64,000 bases of DNA, taken from assembly GCA_029550525.1 (NCBI GenBank), contig JAKPHF010000038.1, forward strand, positions 46,077-110,076. Reading direction: 5' to 3'. Position 1 is the first letter of the stretch, and every line of letters starts with the position of its first letter. The position numbers and the translations under genes are program-made. The notes under the pieces are model-generated. The model ran no database searches. It was not told the origin of the DNA and was given only the letters and a program-made list of their open reading frames with translations. This document shows, in pieces, positions 8,524 to 17,571 of the stretch. Source of the DNA: Planctomycetota bacterium. GTDB taxonomy: Bacteria; Planctomycetota; Phycisphaerae; UBA1845; PWPN01.

Positions 8524-9624
8524 TCAACGCGGGCCGGGCGCGGGCAGCGGGATGGTGTCCACCTGGTAGGACGGCAGGTCGGGCAGATTCAGGTGGCTGG
8601 CCGCCATGCCGGTGTTCAGCTTGATCTGGTCGGGCGGAAACTCGGCCATGACCTCGACGTTCTCATTCTTTTCGATGGTCCGCACGGTCACGGGCATGTC
8701 CGACCGCTTGTCGATGTAGAAGTGCACGCTGCCGTACTTTTCGGCCATATCCGTGCCGGGCTTGGGCGTGCACTCCAAGTGAACGCTGTTAGCCGGATCC
8801 TTGTCGGTTGCCGGCACGAGCTTCACGTCGAAGTACTTGAGGATGTCGGCCTTGCGTTGGCCGAAGGGCAGCGGGAACGGCCCCTGGCCGATGCGAAAGA
8901 CGTTGATCTCTTCGCCCGGCCGGACGATCTGACGCTTCACGATGGTGTTGGTGTTCTGGCGGGCTTCGATGTACCACTGGCCGTCGAACACGTGCCATTC
9001 GAGCTTTTCACGCGTGATGCCTTCCTGCGTGAACTTGTCGAAGCGGATGAAGAAGCGGGGGTTGGGCTGGTCCTGCTTGAACCGCAGGATGCCCTGAAAG
9101 ACCTGCTTGTCTTCCAGGATGGGGTCAATCTTGGTGAACCGGATGGGCGTCTCGACATCCTCGATCTTCTTGCGTTCGAGCCGGTCGAGGATGTCGTTTA
9201 CCTGTGGATCCGGATGCACGACGCCCGTCGTCGCTTGGGCGGGCGCCGTGGCGGCGGGGCCGGTGATCTCGACCTTGGACACCAGGAAGTGGTTGTTGAC
9301 ACCCGTGCCTTTAGACTGGCCGGTCAGCGCCACCTGAATGCCTGGCTGGAGGTCGGCCCGTGTGGCCGGGTTGCCGCCGGCGAGTATCTGGGCCTGCGAA
9401 TCGACCTTGACCACGATCTCCATTTGCCCATGTCCACCGCGATGCCTCCAGGCCAGTTTCAGGTCGCCGGTCGCCGCATCAAAGGAGATGACCTTGCCCT
9501 GCAGCGTGCGGGTGCCGGTCTCGCCGGCCGGGCGCGTCGTCGTCTGAGCTGCCACGGAGCCGGCTCGCAGGCCGGACAACGCGATCATGGCGACGAGGGA
9601 GTATCGAATCATGGCATTGCGCAT
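8524..9624 (-). CDS. TIGR03009-like secreted protein (planctomycete LolA-like fold)
   Basis: A 366-residue exported protein. Starting at ATG 9624 (MRNAMIRYSLVAMIALSG), it has a signal peptide ending near VAAQ. Residues about 40-125 form a beta-rich, OB-like region (LQGKVISFDAATGDLKLAW, GIQVALTGQSKGTG). The remainder matches the planctomycete-restricted TIGR03009 type, related in fold to the lipoprotein carrier LolA: VNDILDRLERKKIEDVET, FQGILRFKQDQPNPRFFIRFD, WHVFDGQWYIEAR, and LPFGQRKADILKYFDV. It probably works in the periplasm or envelope; ligand unknown. An upstream extension of 25 codons was rejected because it puts the signal peptide inside. Confidence 0.8.
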   Translation of the reverse strand: MRNAMIRYSLVAMIALSGLRAGSVAAQTTTRPAGETGTRTLQGKVISFDAATGDLKLAWRHRGGHGQMEIVVKVDSQAQILAGGNPATRADLQPGIQVALTGQSKGTGVNNHFLVSKVEITGPAATAPAQATTGVVHPDPQVNDILDRLERKKIEDVETPIRFTKIDPILEDKQVFQGILRFKQDQPNPRFFIRFDKFTQEGITREKLEWHVFDGQWYIEARQNTNTIVKRQIVRPGEEINVFRIGQGPFPLPFGQRKADILKYFDVKLVPATDKDPANSVHLECTPKPGTDMAEKYGSVHFYIDKRSDMPVTVRTIEKNENVEVMAEFPPDQIKLNTGMAASHLNLPDLPSYQVDTIPLPAPGPR

Positions 9625-9824
9625 GTGTGGATTCCTTGCTTCTGACAGCCGGGCGGGCCGGCTCAGACCGTCGGACAGTCTTTGCAGCGTTCGCGACATC
9701 CCAGTTTACGGACGAGCGTGGAGGCTCACAAGTTCAGCGAGTCTTTCCATTGTAGTCCGGTGGGGGATGGGACCATTGCGGGGCAGAATCGCAAGATGTC
9801 TCGCCAGGAATTAGAATCGAGGAG

Positions 9825-11480
9825 ATGGACTGGCAGCAGGTGTCGAGATTGATGTCCATGGTCGGCGAGTTGTCACCGGGCACGGTCAGCCTCGTGGGGG
9901 CCGGGCCGGGTGACAGTACGCTGATCACGCTGCGCGGCGCGGTGCGCGTGACGCAGGCCGACGTCGTGTTGCACGACAAGCTCATCGGTCCGGAACTGCT
10001 GGGGCTGGTGCGGCCGGATGCGGAACGTATTTTCGTGGGCAAGTGGCCGGCGCACGGAAGCGGTTCCGGCGGAGCGTCGGCCGGGCCGCCAGGCGGCGTG
10101 CCCTGGACACAGGAGCGGATCAACGAGGCGATGGTCGCGCACGCTCGTGCGGGTCGTCGAGTCGTGCGGCTCAAAGGCGGCGATCCGTTCGTGTTCGGTC
10201 GCGGCGGCGAAGAGTGCGAGTATCTGGCTCGGCACGGCGTCGCGTTTGAAGTCGTGCCCGGCATTACGGCCGCGTTCGGCGCTCCGGCGACGGCGGGCAT
10301 CCCGCTTACGCACCGCGGACTGAGCCGGTCGTTCACGCTCGTGACCGGGCACGCGGACCCGGGGGATGGCGACGGGGGCAGTCCGCTGAATTTCGCGGCG
10401 TTGGCGCGGATGGAAACCATCGCGATCTACATGGGCGTGCGCACGCTGGACAGCAACTGCCGCCAACTCATCGACGCGGGCATGAAGTCGAGCACGCCGG
10501 TGGCAGTGATCCAGTGGGGCACTCGGTGTTGGCAGCGGACAGTCATCGGCGATTTGGCTACGATTGCGGCGAAGACCGCGGTCGCGGGCATCCAGCCGCC
10601 GGCACTGGTCCTGATCGGCGAGGTGGTGCGCATGCGCGAGTCCATCGAATGGTTTGAACGCCGCCCGCTGCACGGGCAGGTGATCGCGGTCACGCGCATG
10701 CGCGGTCAGGCGGATTCGCTCGCGGGTGAACTGACCTCGCTGGGGGCGGAGGTGATCGAAGCGCCGACGATAGCCCTTGCGCCGATGGTCGATTACTCCG
10801 CGGTGGATGAGGCGCTACGTCACATCGGCCGATACGCGTGGCTCGTTCTGACCAGCGCCAACGGCGTGGACGCGACGTTCGGACGGCTCGCCGCGATGGG
10901 TCTCGACAGTCGGGCGCTGGCGGGCGTGAAGATCGCCGCCGTGGGCACCGCCACCGCCGCCCGCATGGCGGCTTACGGCATCAAGCCCGATCTGGTGCCC
11001 GGCGAGGCGGTGGGCGAAGCACTGGCCGAAGCGTTGGTCGCGCAGGGGATCGCCGGTCAGCGTGTCCTGCTCCTGCGAGCGGAGGTCGCTCGTCGCGTGC
11101 TCAATGACGCTCTGGCGGCCGCCGGAGCGGCCTGCGACGACTTGGCCGTCTACCGGACGGTCTGCCCCGAGCAGTTGCCGGAGGAGTTCGTGCGCCGCTT
11201 CGACCGGGGCGAGATCGGGTGGATCACGCTGACCAGCCCGTCCAGTTGGTACAACCTGTTGAGCCTGTTGGGGCCGCAGCGCGCCGGCGGGCTCTACAAT
11301 GTGAAGTTGGCCAGCATCGGTCCGGTGACCACGCGAGCGATTCGTGAGCGCGGCTACGCGGAAGCCGTCGAAGCCGATCCCCACGACGTCGCGGGGCTGG
11401 TTGCGGCCATTCGCGGCTATGTACACGCGCGCAGCGGGGGGGCCGGCTCGTCCGAGTCGCAGAGCGCGGGCGAACGTTGA
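9825..11480 (+). CDS. cobA-hemD: Uroporphyrinogen-III C-methyltransferase / uroporphyrinogen-III synthase fusion
   Basis: A 551-residue two-domain tetrapyrrole enzyme. Residues 20-270 are the SUMT domain, which methylates uroporphyrinogen III to precorrin-2 using SAM: VSLVGAGPGD (21-30), VVRLKGGDPFVFGRGGEE (about 113-130), VPGITAAFGAPATAGIPLTHRG, and MGVRTL. A Gly-rich insert follows VGKWP. Residues about 280-530 are HemD, which cyclises hydroxymethylbilane to uroporphyrinogen III: IAVTRMRGQADSLAGELTSLGAEV, WLVLTSANGVDATF, and WITLTSPSSWYNL. Such fusions feed sirohaem and cobalamin synthesis. The ATG at 9825 directly abuts GAGGAG, so the ATG at 9852 is an alternative start. No other haem gene is nearby. 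Confidence 0.92.
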   Translation: MDWQQVSRLMSMVGELSPGTVSLVGAGPGDSTLITLRGAVRVTQADVVLHDKLIGPELLGLVRPDAERIFVGKWPAHGSGSGGASAGPPGGVPWTQERINEAMVAHARAGRRVVRLKGGDPFVFGRGGEECEYLARHGVAFEVVPGITAAFGAPATAGIPLTHRGLSRSFTLVTGHADPGDGDGGSPLNFAALARMETIAIYMGVRTLDSNCRQLIDAGMKSSTPVAVIQWGTRCWQRTVIGDLATIAAKTAVAGIQPPALVLIGEVVRMRESIEWFERRPLHGQVIAVTRMRGQADSLAGELTSLGAEVIEAPTIALAPMVDYSAVDEALRHIGRYAWLVLTSANGVDATFGRLAAMGLDSRALAGVKIAAVGTATAARMAAYGIKPDLVPGEAVGEALAEALVAQGIAGQRVLLLRAEVARRVLNDALAAAGAACDDLAVYRTVCPEQLPEEFVRRFDRGEIGWITLTSPSSWYNLLSLLGPQRAGGLYNVKLASIGPVTTRAIRERGYAEAVEADPHDVAGLVAAIRGYVHARSGGAGSSESQSAGER

Positions 11481-11555
11481 TCGTGGGACATCGGGCATGC
11501 TGGAAGCGTGACCATAACCAACCAGGTGAGAAGCAATCCGAAGAGAAAACAACCT

Positions 11556-12257
11556 ATGTCGTTGAGTTACACCGTCGTCAGCATCGGCGCACTGAGCCGA
11601 AACCGGCTTTGGAACGAGAACGAGCCCAAGCGGCTGGGCCATTCCACAACCACGCTCGTGCGTGATGGCAACACGACCATCCTGGTCGATCCCGGCCTGC
11701 CCGAGCAGCCGCTGGCCCAGCGTCTCGACGAGCGCACGGGCCTGAAGCCCGAGCAGATCGACATGGTCTTTCTGACCAATTTCCGGCCGGTCCATCGGCG
11801 AGCTCTGGGGCTGTTTCCCAACGCCACGTGGATGATGTACGAGCCGGAGATCACGGCCGTCCGCGAGCACCTGGATCAGTTGGCGGCGTCGATGAAAGAG
11901 CAGACGCGGGATTCGGGTGATGGGGCCGTCGACCGCGACGTGGCCCGGATGATCGAGCAGGAGCGGGCCATCCTCGCGCGGATGCAGCGGGCCGACGACA
12001 AGCTCACTCGCCGGGTGCATCTGTTCCCGTCGGCCGGCGTGACGCCGGGCTCGGCCGGCCTGTTGCTCACTGAGACCTCCCGGACGGTGGCGATCATGGG
12101 CGACGCCGTGATCTCGCGCGACTACTTCGAGGCGGGCCGGGTCTACGAGCAGGTGTACGATCTGGAGGCTGCCCAGGAGTCGTTCCGCGACGTGATGGAG
12201 GTGGCCGATCTGGTCGTGCCCGGCCACGACAACGTTTTCCTGGTGGTCGGCCGGTAA
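11556..12257 (+). CDS. Metallo-beta-lactamase-fold protein with a degenerate metal motif
   Basis: A 233-residue cytoplasmic protein beginning MSLSYTVVSIGALSRNRLW. The fold is clear: STTTLVRDGNTTILVDPGLPEQ, DMVFLTNFRPVHRRAL, an internal helical stretch, PGSAGLLLTETSRTVAIMGDAV, and LVVPGHDNVF. The usual HxHxDH metal motif is replaced by NFRPVHR, leaving one His, whereas the later Asp (GDAV) and His (PGHD) ligands remain. It may bind one metal or act without hydrolase activity. The start at ATG 11556 was preferred to one 16 codons upstream because the homologous fold begins here. It lies 75 bp after the CobA-HemD gene and could be co-transcribed with it. Confidence 0.8.
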   Translation: MSLSYTVVSIGALSRNRLWNENEPKRLGHSTTTLVRDGNTTILVDPGLPEQPLAQRLDERTGLKPEQIDMVFLTNFRPVHRRALGLFPNATWMMYEPEITAVREHLDQLAASMKEQTRDSGDGAVDRDVARMIEQERAILARMQRADDKLTRRVHLFPSAGVTPGSAGLLLTETSRTVAIMGDAVISRDYFEAGRVYEQVYDLEAAQESFRDVMEVADLVVPGHDNVFLVVGR

Positions 12258-12449
12258 GCCGGACAGGATGGGTGACGCGACGCCGGTTAGGTGGCTGGCC
12301 GGTGCCGGGGCGCGAGACGTCGTCGCGTGTCAAGCCCTTTTCCTGCCGAACACTCCGTGCGTTTGGTCCCCGTTTTCCGGGCCCGGCCGGGAGTTGCTTG
12401 ACACCATTCTCAGGCGTGGGTAGGCTCGCAACCCGAGCGGAGCATAGAC

Positions 12450-12857
12450 ATGGAAGTGCGGATGGATCTGGCTCGCATCGTCATCAGCGAAACGAGCCAG
12501 GAGCAAATCATCATTTTGCGTGAACGGGATGGCAACCGGCAGTTCCCGATCGTAATCGGTCTGACCGAGGCCTACGCCATCGACCGCCGGGTGAAGAACA
12601 TCACCACGGCCCGTCCGCTCACGCACGAGTTGCTGGCCAACGTGATCCATGAGTTGGAGGGCGAGCTCGACAAGATCGTGATTCACGATCTGCGGGACCA
12701 TACGTTCTATGCCAAGCTGGTGATTCGCCGAGACGGGCGGTTGTACGAAGTGGACGCCCGGCCCTCGGACGCCATTGCGCTGGGGGTCGCCGGAGACACG
12801 CCGATTTACGTCGAGGAAAGCGTACTGCGGCAGGTTTCCGACGGGCCGGAGAGTTGA
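12450..12857 (+). CDS. Bifunctional nuclease family protein (DUF151)
   Basis: A 135-residue protein matching the DUF151/BFN family: ETSQEQIIILRERDGNRQFPIVIGLTEAYAI, then TRPLTHELLANVIHELEGELDKIVIHDL, TFYAKLVIRRDGRLYEVDARPSDAIALGV, and TPIYVEESVL. The conserved DARPSDAIALA-type core is nearly complete. Members have been reported to have DNase and RNase activity in plants, and close bacterial homologues are common but uncharacterised. A CGGAG site lies 8 nt before the ATG. It appears to be a single-gene unit in front of the GHMP kinase gene. Confidence 0.9.
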   Translation: MEVRMDLARIVISETSQEQIIILRERDGNRQFPIVIGLTEAYAIDRRVKNITTARPLTHELLANVIHELEGELDKIVIHDLRDHTFYAKLVIRRDGRLYEVDARPSDAIALGVAGDTPIYVEESVLRQVSDGPES

Positions 12858-13034
12858 CCGACGCCGCGCTCGTCCGAGGCGGCGCGACCGCATGAAGAGG
12901 CGCGGGTTCCCGGCGCGGGATCTCGCGAGAGGAAGGGATGATCGCCCGGTGCGGCGCCAGACCGCGCGGGGATGGGATCTTCACAGGCCGAGTTTCCGGG
13001 CCGGCACGTAGGCGAGCCTGAAGCTGCGCCTGCG

Positions 13035-14486
13035 ATGACCGGCCGATCAACAAGGGTGAGGGAGACGGTGGGCATTACGGGAACTGAAAACGGGGTGGCC
13101 GCCGGGTTTGAGCGGTTTGTGCAGGTGGTGGAGAGTCTGTGGCCGGCTGACCAGCCGCCGGCCACGATCGTCACGCGTGCACCGGGCCGATTGGACTGCA
13201 TGGGCGGCATGGCGGACTACAGCGGCGCCCTCGTGTTGCAGATGCCCATCGAGCGGGCCGCCTACGTGGCGGCGGGCCGCCGTGACGATCAGCGCATTCA
13301 CGTGGAGATCGCCAGCCCTCGACCCGAGGGGGAACCCGCCCGATTTTCCTGGCCTATTTCGCTGTTTTATCAGTCCGACGGCCAGTTTCTGATGCCGGCG
13401 GCGCTGGGGCGCCACTTCGACGCCTGTCCGTGGGCTCGTCACATCGCCGGCGTGATGCTGTGCATGCTCGAATCCGGCGACGTGCCGCACCTGGCCGGCG
13501 GCGTGACGCTGGTCGTGCAGTCCGACATTCCCATCCGCGCGGGCTTGGCGTCCTCGGCGGCCATTCAGGTGGCCACCGCCAAGGCCATCGCCACGTTGAT
13601 GGGCGTCGAGTGCGACGCTCGTCGTATCGTGCAAGCCTGCCGCACCGCGAACGTCGAGGTGGTGGGGGCCGAGCCTGGCCTCGTCGATCACCTGACCTGC
13701 TTGCTGGGCGAGGCCGATCACTTGCTGCAGATCCGCTGCCAGCCCGACGACGTGCTCGGTCAGTTGCCGCTGCCTGACGAGGTCATCTTCGCCGGTGTGG
13801 AGATCGGCAGCCGGCTGCCCATCTACGCCCAGCGCTATTCCGACAATCGTGTGTCCAGCCTGCTGGGACGCTATCTCATCGATCGCATCGTGAAAAAGAG
13901 CGGCGACGTCGGTGATCCGACCGGCGGGTACCTGGCCAACGTGTCGCCCAACGAGTATGTGCGTCGATTCCGTAACGAGCTGCCCGTGAAGATTAAGGGA
14001 AAGGACTTCGCGGCGCGGTTCGGGATTCCCGCCGATGTGGACGGCCTGCTCGATCCCGACCGGATCTACAAGGTTCGGTCGCGCACCGAGCACCACATCT
14101 ACGAGAACGATCGGACGCACCGGCTCATGGAGCGCCTGGCCCGGGCCCGCCGTACGGGGGAACGCGACGCGCTGGTGGAAGCCGGCGAGCTCATGTACGC
14201 CTCGCACTGGAGCTACGGCCAGCGCTGCGGGATGGCCAGCATTGAGACCGATCTGCTGGTCAACTTCATCCGCGACCGTGGAGCGGCCCGCGGGCTGTAC
14301 GGAGCCAAGGTCACCGGCGCCGGCTGCGGCGGCACCGTGGCCGTCCTCATGGCCGACACGCCTCAGGCTCATCAGGCGCTGGCCGAGGCTTGCGAATGCT
14401 TCGCCGGGAAGACCCGCCTGCATCCGCAGATTCTCGTCGGTTCCAGCCCCGGGGCGATGAGCTTCGGTCACCGGACGCTGGACTGA
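13035..14486 (+). CDS. Galactokinase-like GHMP kinase
   Basis: About 483 residues. GHMP kinase motifs are present: the sugar-binding TRAPGRLDCMGGMADYSG (a variant of the galactokinase signature), the ATP-binding loop IPIRAGLASSAAIQVA, and the C-terminal YGAKVTGAGCGGTVAVL. It should phosphorylate a monosaccharide or derivative at the expense of ATP. The RLDCMGG motif differs from GRVNLIGEHTDY of true galactokinase, so the substrate may be another sugar such as L-arabinose, a heptose or a uronic acid. The start is uncertain: ATG 13035, or GTG 13068 preceded by AGGGAG. A heptad repeat array follows directly after the stop. Confidence 0.8.
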   Translation: MTGRSTRVRETVGITGTENGVAAGFERFVQVVESLWPADQPPATIVTRAPGRLDCMGGMADYSGALVLQMPIERAAYVAAGRRDDQRIHVEIASPRPEGEPARFSWPISLFYQSDGQFLMPAALGRHFDACPWARHIAGVMLCMLESGDVPHLAGGVTLVVQSDIPIRAGLASSAAIQVATAKAIATLMGVECDARRIVQACRTANVEVVGAEPGLVDHLTCLLGEADHLLQIRCQPDDVLGQLPLPDEVIFAGVEIGSRLPIYAQRYSDNRVSSLLGRYLIDRIVKKSGDVGDPTGGYLANVSPNEYVRRFRNELPVKIKGKDFAARFGIPADVDGLLDPDRIYKVRSRTEHHIYENDRTHRLMERLARARRTGERDALVEAGELMYASHWSYGQRCGMASIETDLLVNFIRDRGAARGLYGAKVTGAGCGGTVAVLMADTPQAHQALAEACECFAGKTRLHPQILVGSSPGAMSFGHRTLD

Positions 14487-14810
14487 ACGCGTAATCCGAA
14501 TGACGAAATCCGAATGACGAAGGAAGCCTGAATGACGAAGCCTGAATGAGGGGCCATGTGCTTCGGGCTGTTTATTTCGTTGCACGGATCCGTCTTCACG
14601 TCGAGAAAGTTCCACGCCCGCAAGGCCAGGGTAGCATACGCCTTCTCGCGATAGGATTGGTGGGGGATACAATCGGAATGACCGGCAGGAAGATTTTTGC
14701 CGCGAGCTGGGGGTTGCGCCTACCTGAGGGGCGGGGGGATGGGTATGATACCGAACTTTGCATGACGGTCTGAGGTCTTTCTCCGGACGGCGAGATGCGG
14801 AGGTTCACGC
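14487..14810. repeat. Intergenic region with a period-7 array (14493-14548)
   Basis: Eight in-phase heptamers follow the GHMP kinase stop: AATCCGA, ATGACGA, AATCCGA, ATGACGA, AGGAAGC, CTGAATG, ACGAAGC, CTGAATG. The rest, up to the MgtE start, shows no open frame with coding character. I see no magnesium riboswitch fold that I can defend. Confidence 0.75.
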
Positions 14811-16190
14811 GTGCTGGGTCAGTTGGTCGGTCCCGATGTGGTCGAGATGATCACAGAGCGGCAGTTCACCGCTCTGCGACGCTCGCTCACCGCGCTGCCC
14901 GCCCCCAGCGTGGCCGAGATCTTCGAAGACATGGACCCCAAGGACGTGGCCATCGTCTTCCGGATTCTCCCGCGTGAATTCGCCGCCGACGTCTTCGAAT
15001 ACATGCCCTTCGAAGCCCAGGAGCCGCTGCTCAAGGAGCTGGGCCAGGAGCATGTGGCGGCGGTCCTCAACCAGATGGACCCCGACGACCGCACGGCCCT
15101 GCTCGAGGAACTGCCCGGGCAGGTCACGCAGCGGCTCATCTCGCTGCTGAGCCCCGAGGAACGCCGGATTGCCACCACGCTGCTGGGCTATCCGGAGGAC
15201 TCGGTCGGCCGACGCATGACGCCCGACTACGTCGCCGTCCGCTCCAACTGGACGGTGGGCCAGGTCCTCGAGCACATCCGCCAGGTCGGCCACGACAAGG
15301 AAACGCTCAACCTCATCTTCGTGGTCGACCAGCAGGGAAAGCTGGTCGATGACATCCGGCTGCGAGAACTGGTCCTGGCCGACCCGGCCACGCCCCTGTC
15401 GGAGCTCATGGACGGGCAGGTCTTCGCCCTGGAGGCCAAGCAGGACCAGGAAGAGGCCGTGCGCCTCTTCACCGAGCTGGATCGCACGGTGTTGCCCGTG
15501 GTCGATTCGACCAGCCTGCTCGTCGGCATCGTCACCGTCGATGACATCATGGACGTCGCCGAAGAGGAGACCACGGAAGACATTCAGAAGATGGCGGCGG
15601 TGGAAGTACTCGATGCGCCGTACTTCGAGGTGGGCGTCCTGCAGATGATCCGCAAGCGCGGGTTGTGGCTGTGCATTCTGCTCATCGGCGGCATGCTTAC
15701 CACCAGCGCCATGACCTTCTTCCAGAGTGAAATCGCCCAGGCCGAAGTGCTGGTCTTCTTCCTGCCGTTCATCATCGCCAGCGGGGGCAACAGCGGCTCG
15801 CAGGCCACCTCGCTCATCATCCGGGCCATGGCCCTGGGCGAGCTGACCCTACGTGACTGGTTGAAGGTGCTCGGCCGAGAGCTGGTGTCTGGCATCGGTC
15901 TGGGGCTGATTCTGGCGGTGATCGCCTTCGCCCGCGTGGTGCTGTGGCCCGGTCGGGAAAAACTGTACGGGCCGAACTACGGCATGATCGGCTTGACGGT
16001 GGCTGGGGCCATCATCGGCGTGGTGACGGTCGGCACGATCACCGGGGCCATGCTGCCCATTATCCTGAAACGACTGGGATTGGACCCCGCGGTTTCGTCC
16101 GCTCCGTTCGTGGCAACCATCGTGGACGTCACGGGCATCATCATCTATTTCACGTTCGCCACGCTGATCCTCAGCGGGGTCATCCTGTAG
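14811..16190 (+). CDS. mgtE: Magnesium transporter MgtE
   Basis: A 459-residue inner-membrane Mg2+ channel/transporter. Domain order is an N-terminal superhelical domain (IFEDMDPKDVAIVFRILPRE, QMDPDDRTALLEELP), a CBS pair (SVGRRMTPDYVAVRSNWTVGQVLEHIR, LVGIVTVDDIMDVAEEETTEDIQKMA) that senses cytosolic Mg2+, and five transmembrane helices at the C-terminus. The pore motif PFIIASGGNSGSQATSLIIRAMA holds the conserved GNSGxQ. The start is GTG 14811 with GCGGAGG 7 nt upstream. It is a single-gene unit. All key family residues appear intact. Confidence 0.95.
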   Translation: MLGQLVGPDVVEMITERQFTALRRSLTALPAPSVAEIFEDMDPKDVAIVFRILPREFAADVFEYMPFEAQEPLLKELGQEHVAAVLNQMDPDDRTALLEELPGQVTQRLISLLSPEERRIATTLLGYPEDSVGRRMTPDYVAVRSNWTVGQVLEHIRQVGHDKETLNLIFVVDQQGKLVDDIRLRELVLADPATPLSELMDGQVFALEAKQDQEEAVRLFTELDRTVLPVVDSTSLLVGIVTVDDIMDVAEEETTEDIQKMAAVEVLDAPYFEVGVLQMIRKRGLWLCILLIGGMLTTSAMTFFQSEIAQAEVLVFFLPFIIASGGNSGSQATSLIIRAMALGELTLRDWLKVLGRELVSGIGLGLILAVIAFARVVLWPGREKLYGPNYGMIGLTVAGAIIGVVTVGTITGAMLPIILKRLGLDPAVSSAPFVATIVDVTGIIIYFTFATLILSGVIL

Positions 16191-16350
16191 ACGTCTTGAC
16201 GCGGCAGAACGAAGGCCTGATCTGCTCGTGCAGATCGTTCGCGGGTGCCGGTAAGATAGGCATTTCGCCGGCCAGTGCCCGCAGGCCTGGGCGTTCCGGC
16301 CCGGGGCAACCTGGCCCGGTCAAGTACAACTCTTTAAGCAGGGGACCAAC

Positions 16351-17544
16351 ATGACAACTCGATTAATCTGTTGCGCGTGCGTGCTGGCGGTTCTTCCCCA
16401 ACTTGTCTCGGCCGCATCCCCGGCTCGCGTGGCCCCGGAGGATTTCGCGATCCTGCCCTGGAGTTGGATTCCCAACGACGCCGAGATGCTGAAGGGCATC
16501 TACGAGTGCGGCTTCAACCTGGCGGGATTCGTGCCGGTCGACGCGCTCGACGCCGTGCAGGCCGCCGGGCTGAAGGCCATCGTGTCGGGACTCCACGTGA
16601 ACGACGGGCCCGCCGAGGACCCGGTCGCGGTGGAGAAGAAGGTCTCGGCGCTGGTCGAGCGAGTGGGCAAGCACCCGGCGATATACGGCTACTACCTGCG
16701 CGACGAACCCAATGCCGCGCTCTTCCCGGCGTTGGCGGTGTACGTGGATGCATTGCGCAAGGCCGATCCAGCTGCCCGGCCTTACATCAATCTGTTCCCC
16801 AATTACGCCACTGCGGAGCAACTGGGCACGGCCACGTACGACGAGTACCTCGAGCGGTTCATCACGACAGTCAAGCCCCCATTCGTCAGCTACGATCATT
16901 ACGCGCTCATGAACGACGGCTCGCTGCGCCGCCAGTACTTCCAGAATCTGGAGGCCGTTCGCAAGGCGTCACTGGCTCATCAGCTGCCGTTTTGGAACAT
17001 CGTGTTGTCCAACGCTCACTTCCACTACGCCGAGCCGTACGAAGGGGGCTTCCGCTTCCAGGCGTTCACCACGCTGGCATACGGCGGGCGGGGCATCAGC
17101 TACTTCACGTACACCACGCCGCTGCACGGCAACTACCGATTGGCGCCGCTCGATCAGTTCGGCGAGAAGACCGCCACCTGGGACATGCTGCGGCGCACGA
17201 ACCTGCAGATCCATGCGTTGGCCCCTACGCTGGTCAAGCTTCGCAGCGTCGGCGTCTTCCATCATCCCAGCGTGCCTGATGGCTGCGCGGGTCTGGCCGA
17301 CAGCAAGCACGTGGCGAACGTCTCCGGCGGCGATTTGCTCATGGGTGAGTTCGAAGGGCCGGACGGCGAGGTCTACGTCATGCTGGTGAACAAGGACCTG
17401 CATCGCTCGATGTATGCCGACATCCAGTTCAAGCAGCCGGGCGAGTGCCGGCAGGTGAACAACTACACGGGTAAATTGACAAGCTGGGCCGGCGAAGGCC
17501 GCTGGCTCGCGCCGGGGCAGGGCGCACTGTTGAAGAAGGATTAA
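16351..17544 (+). CDS. Secreted TIM-barrel glycoside-hydrolase-like protein
   Basis: A 397-residue protein with a signal peptide (residues 1-21, LICCACVLAVLPQLVSAA). The body alternates strands and helices as in a (beta/alpha)8 barrel: GFNLAGFVPVDALDAVQAAGLKAI, IYGYYLRDEPNAALFPALA, PYINLFPNYA, FVSYDHYAL, and FTTLAYGGRGISYFTYT. The Glu in LRDEPN occupies the place of the acid/base residue seen in GH42- or GH5-like enzymes. A C-terminal beta domain (YVMLVNKDLHRSMYADIQF) follows. I cannot assign a family or substrate. AGGGGA lies 5 nt before the ATG. The next gene, on the opposite strand, is a GH18 protein; both stops meet at about 17550. Confidence 0.65.
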   Translation: MTTRLICCACVLAVLPQLVSAASPARVAPEDFAILPWSWIPNDAEMLKGIYECGFNLAGFVPVDALDAVQAAGLKAIVSGLHVNDGPAEDPVAVEKKVSALVERVGKHPAIYGYYLRDEPNAALFPALAVYVDALRKADPAARPYINLFPNYATAEQLGTATYDEYLERFITTVKPPFVSYDHYALMNDGSLRRQYFQNLEAVRKASLAHQLPFWNIVLSNAHFHYAEPYEGGFRFQAFTTLAYGGRGISYFTYTTPLHGNYRLAPLDQFGEKTATWDMLRRTNLQIHALAPTLVKLRSVGVFHHPSVPDGCAGLADSKHVANVSGGDLLMGEFEGPDGEVYVMLVNKDLHRSMYADIQFKQPGECRQVNNYTGKLTSWAGEGRWLAPGQGALLKKD

Positions 17545-17571
17545 CCGGGGGCGGGCATCCTGCCCGCCTCA

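Noticed and set aside
14487..14810. Magnesium riboswitch before mgtE
   Set aside because: I could not find the paired helices or conserved loops of the M-box or ykkC-type leaders, and there is no terminator/antiterminator pair.
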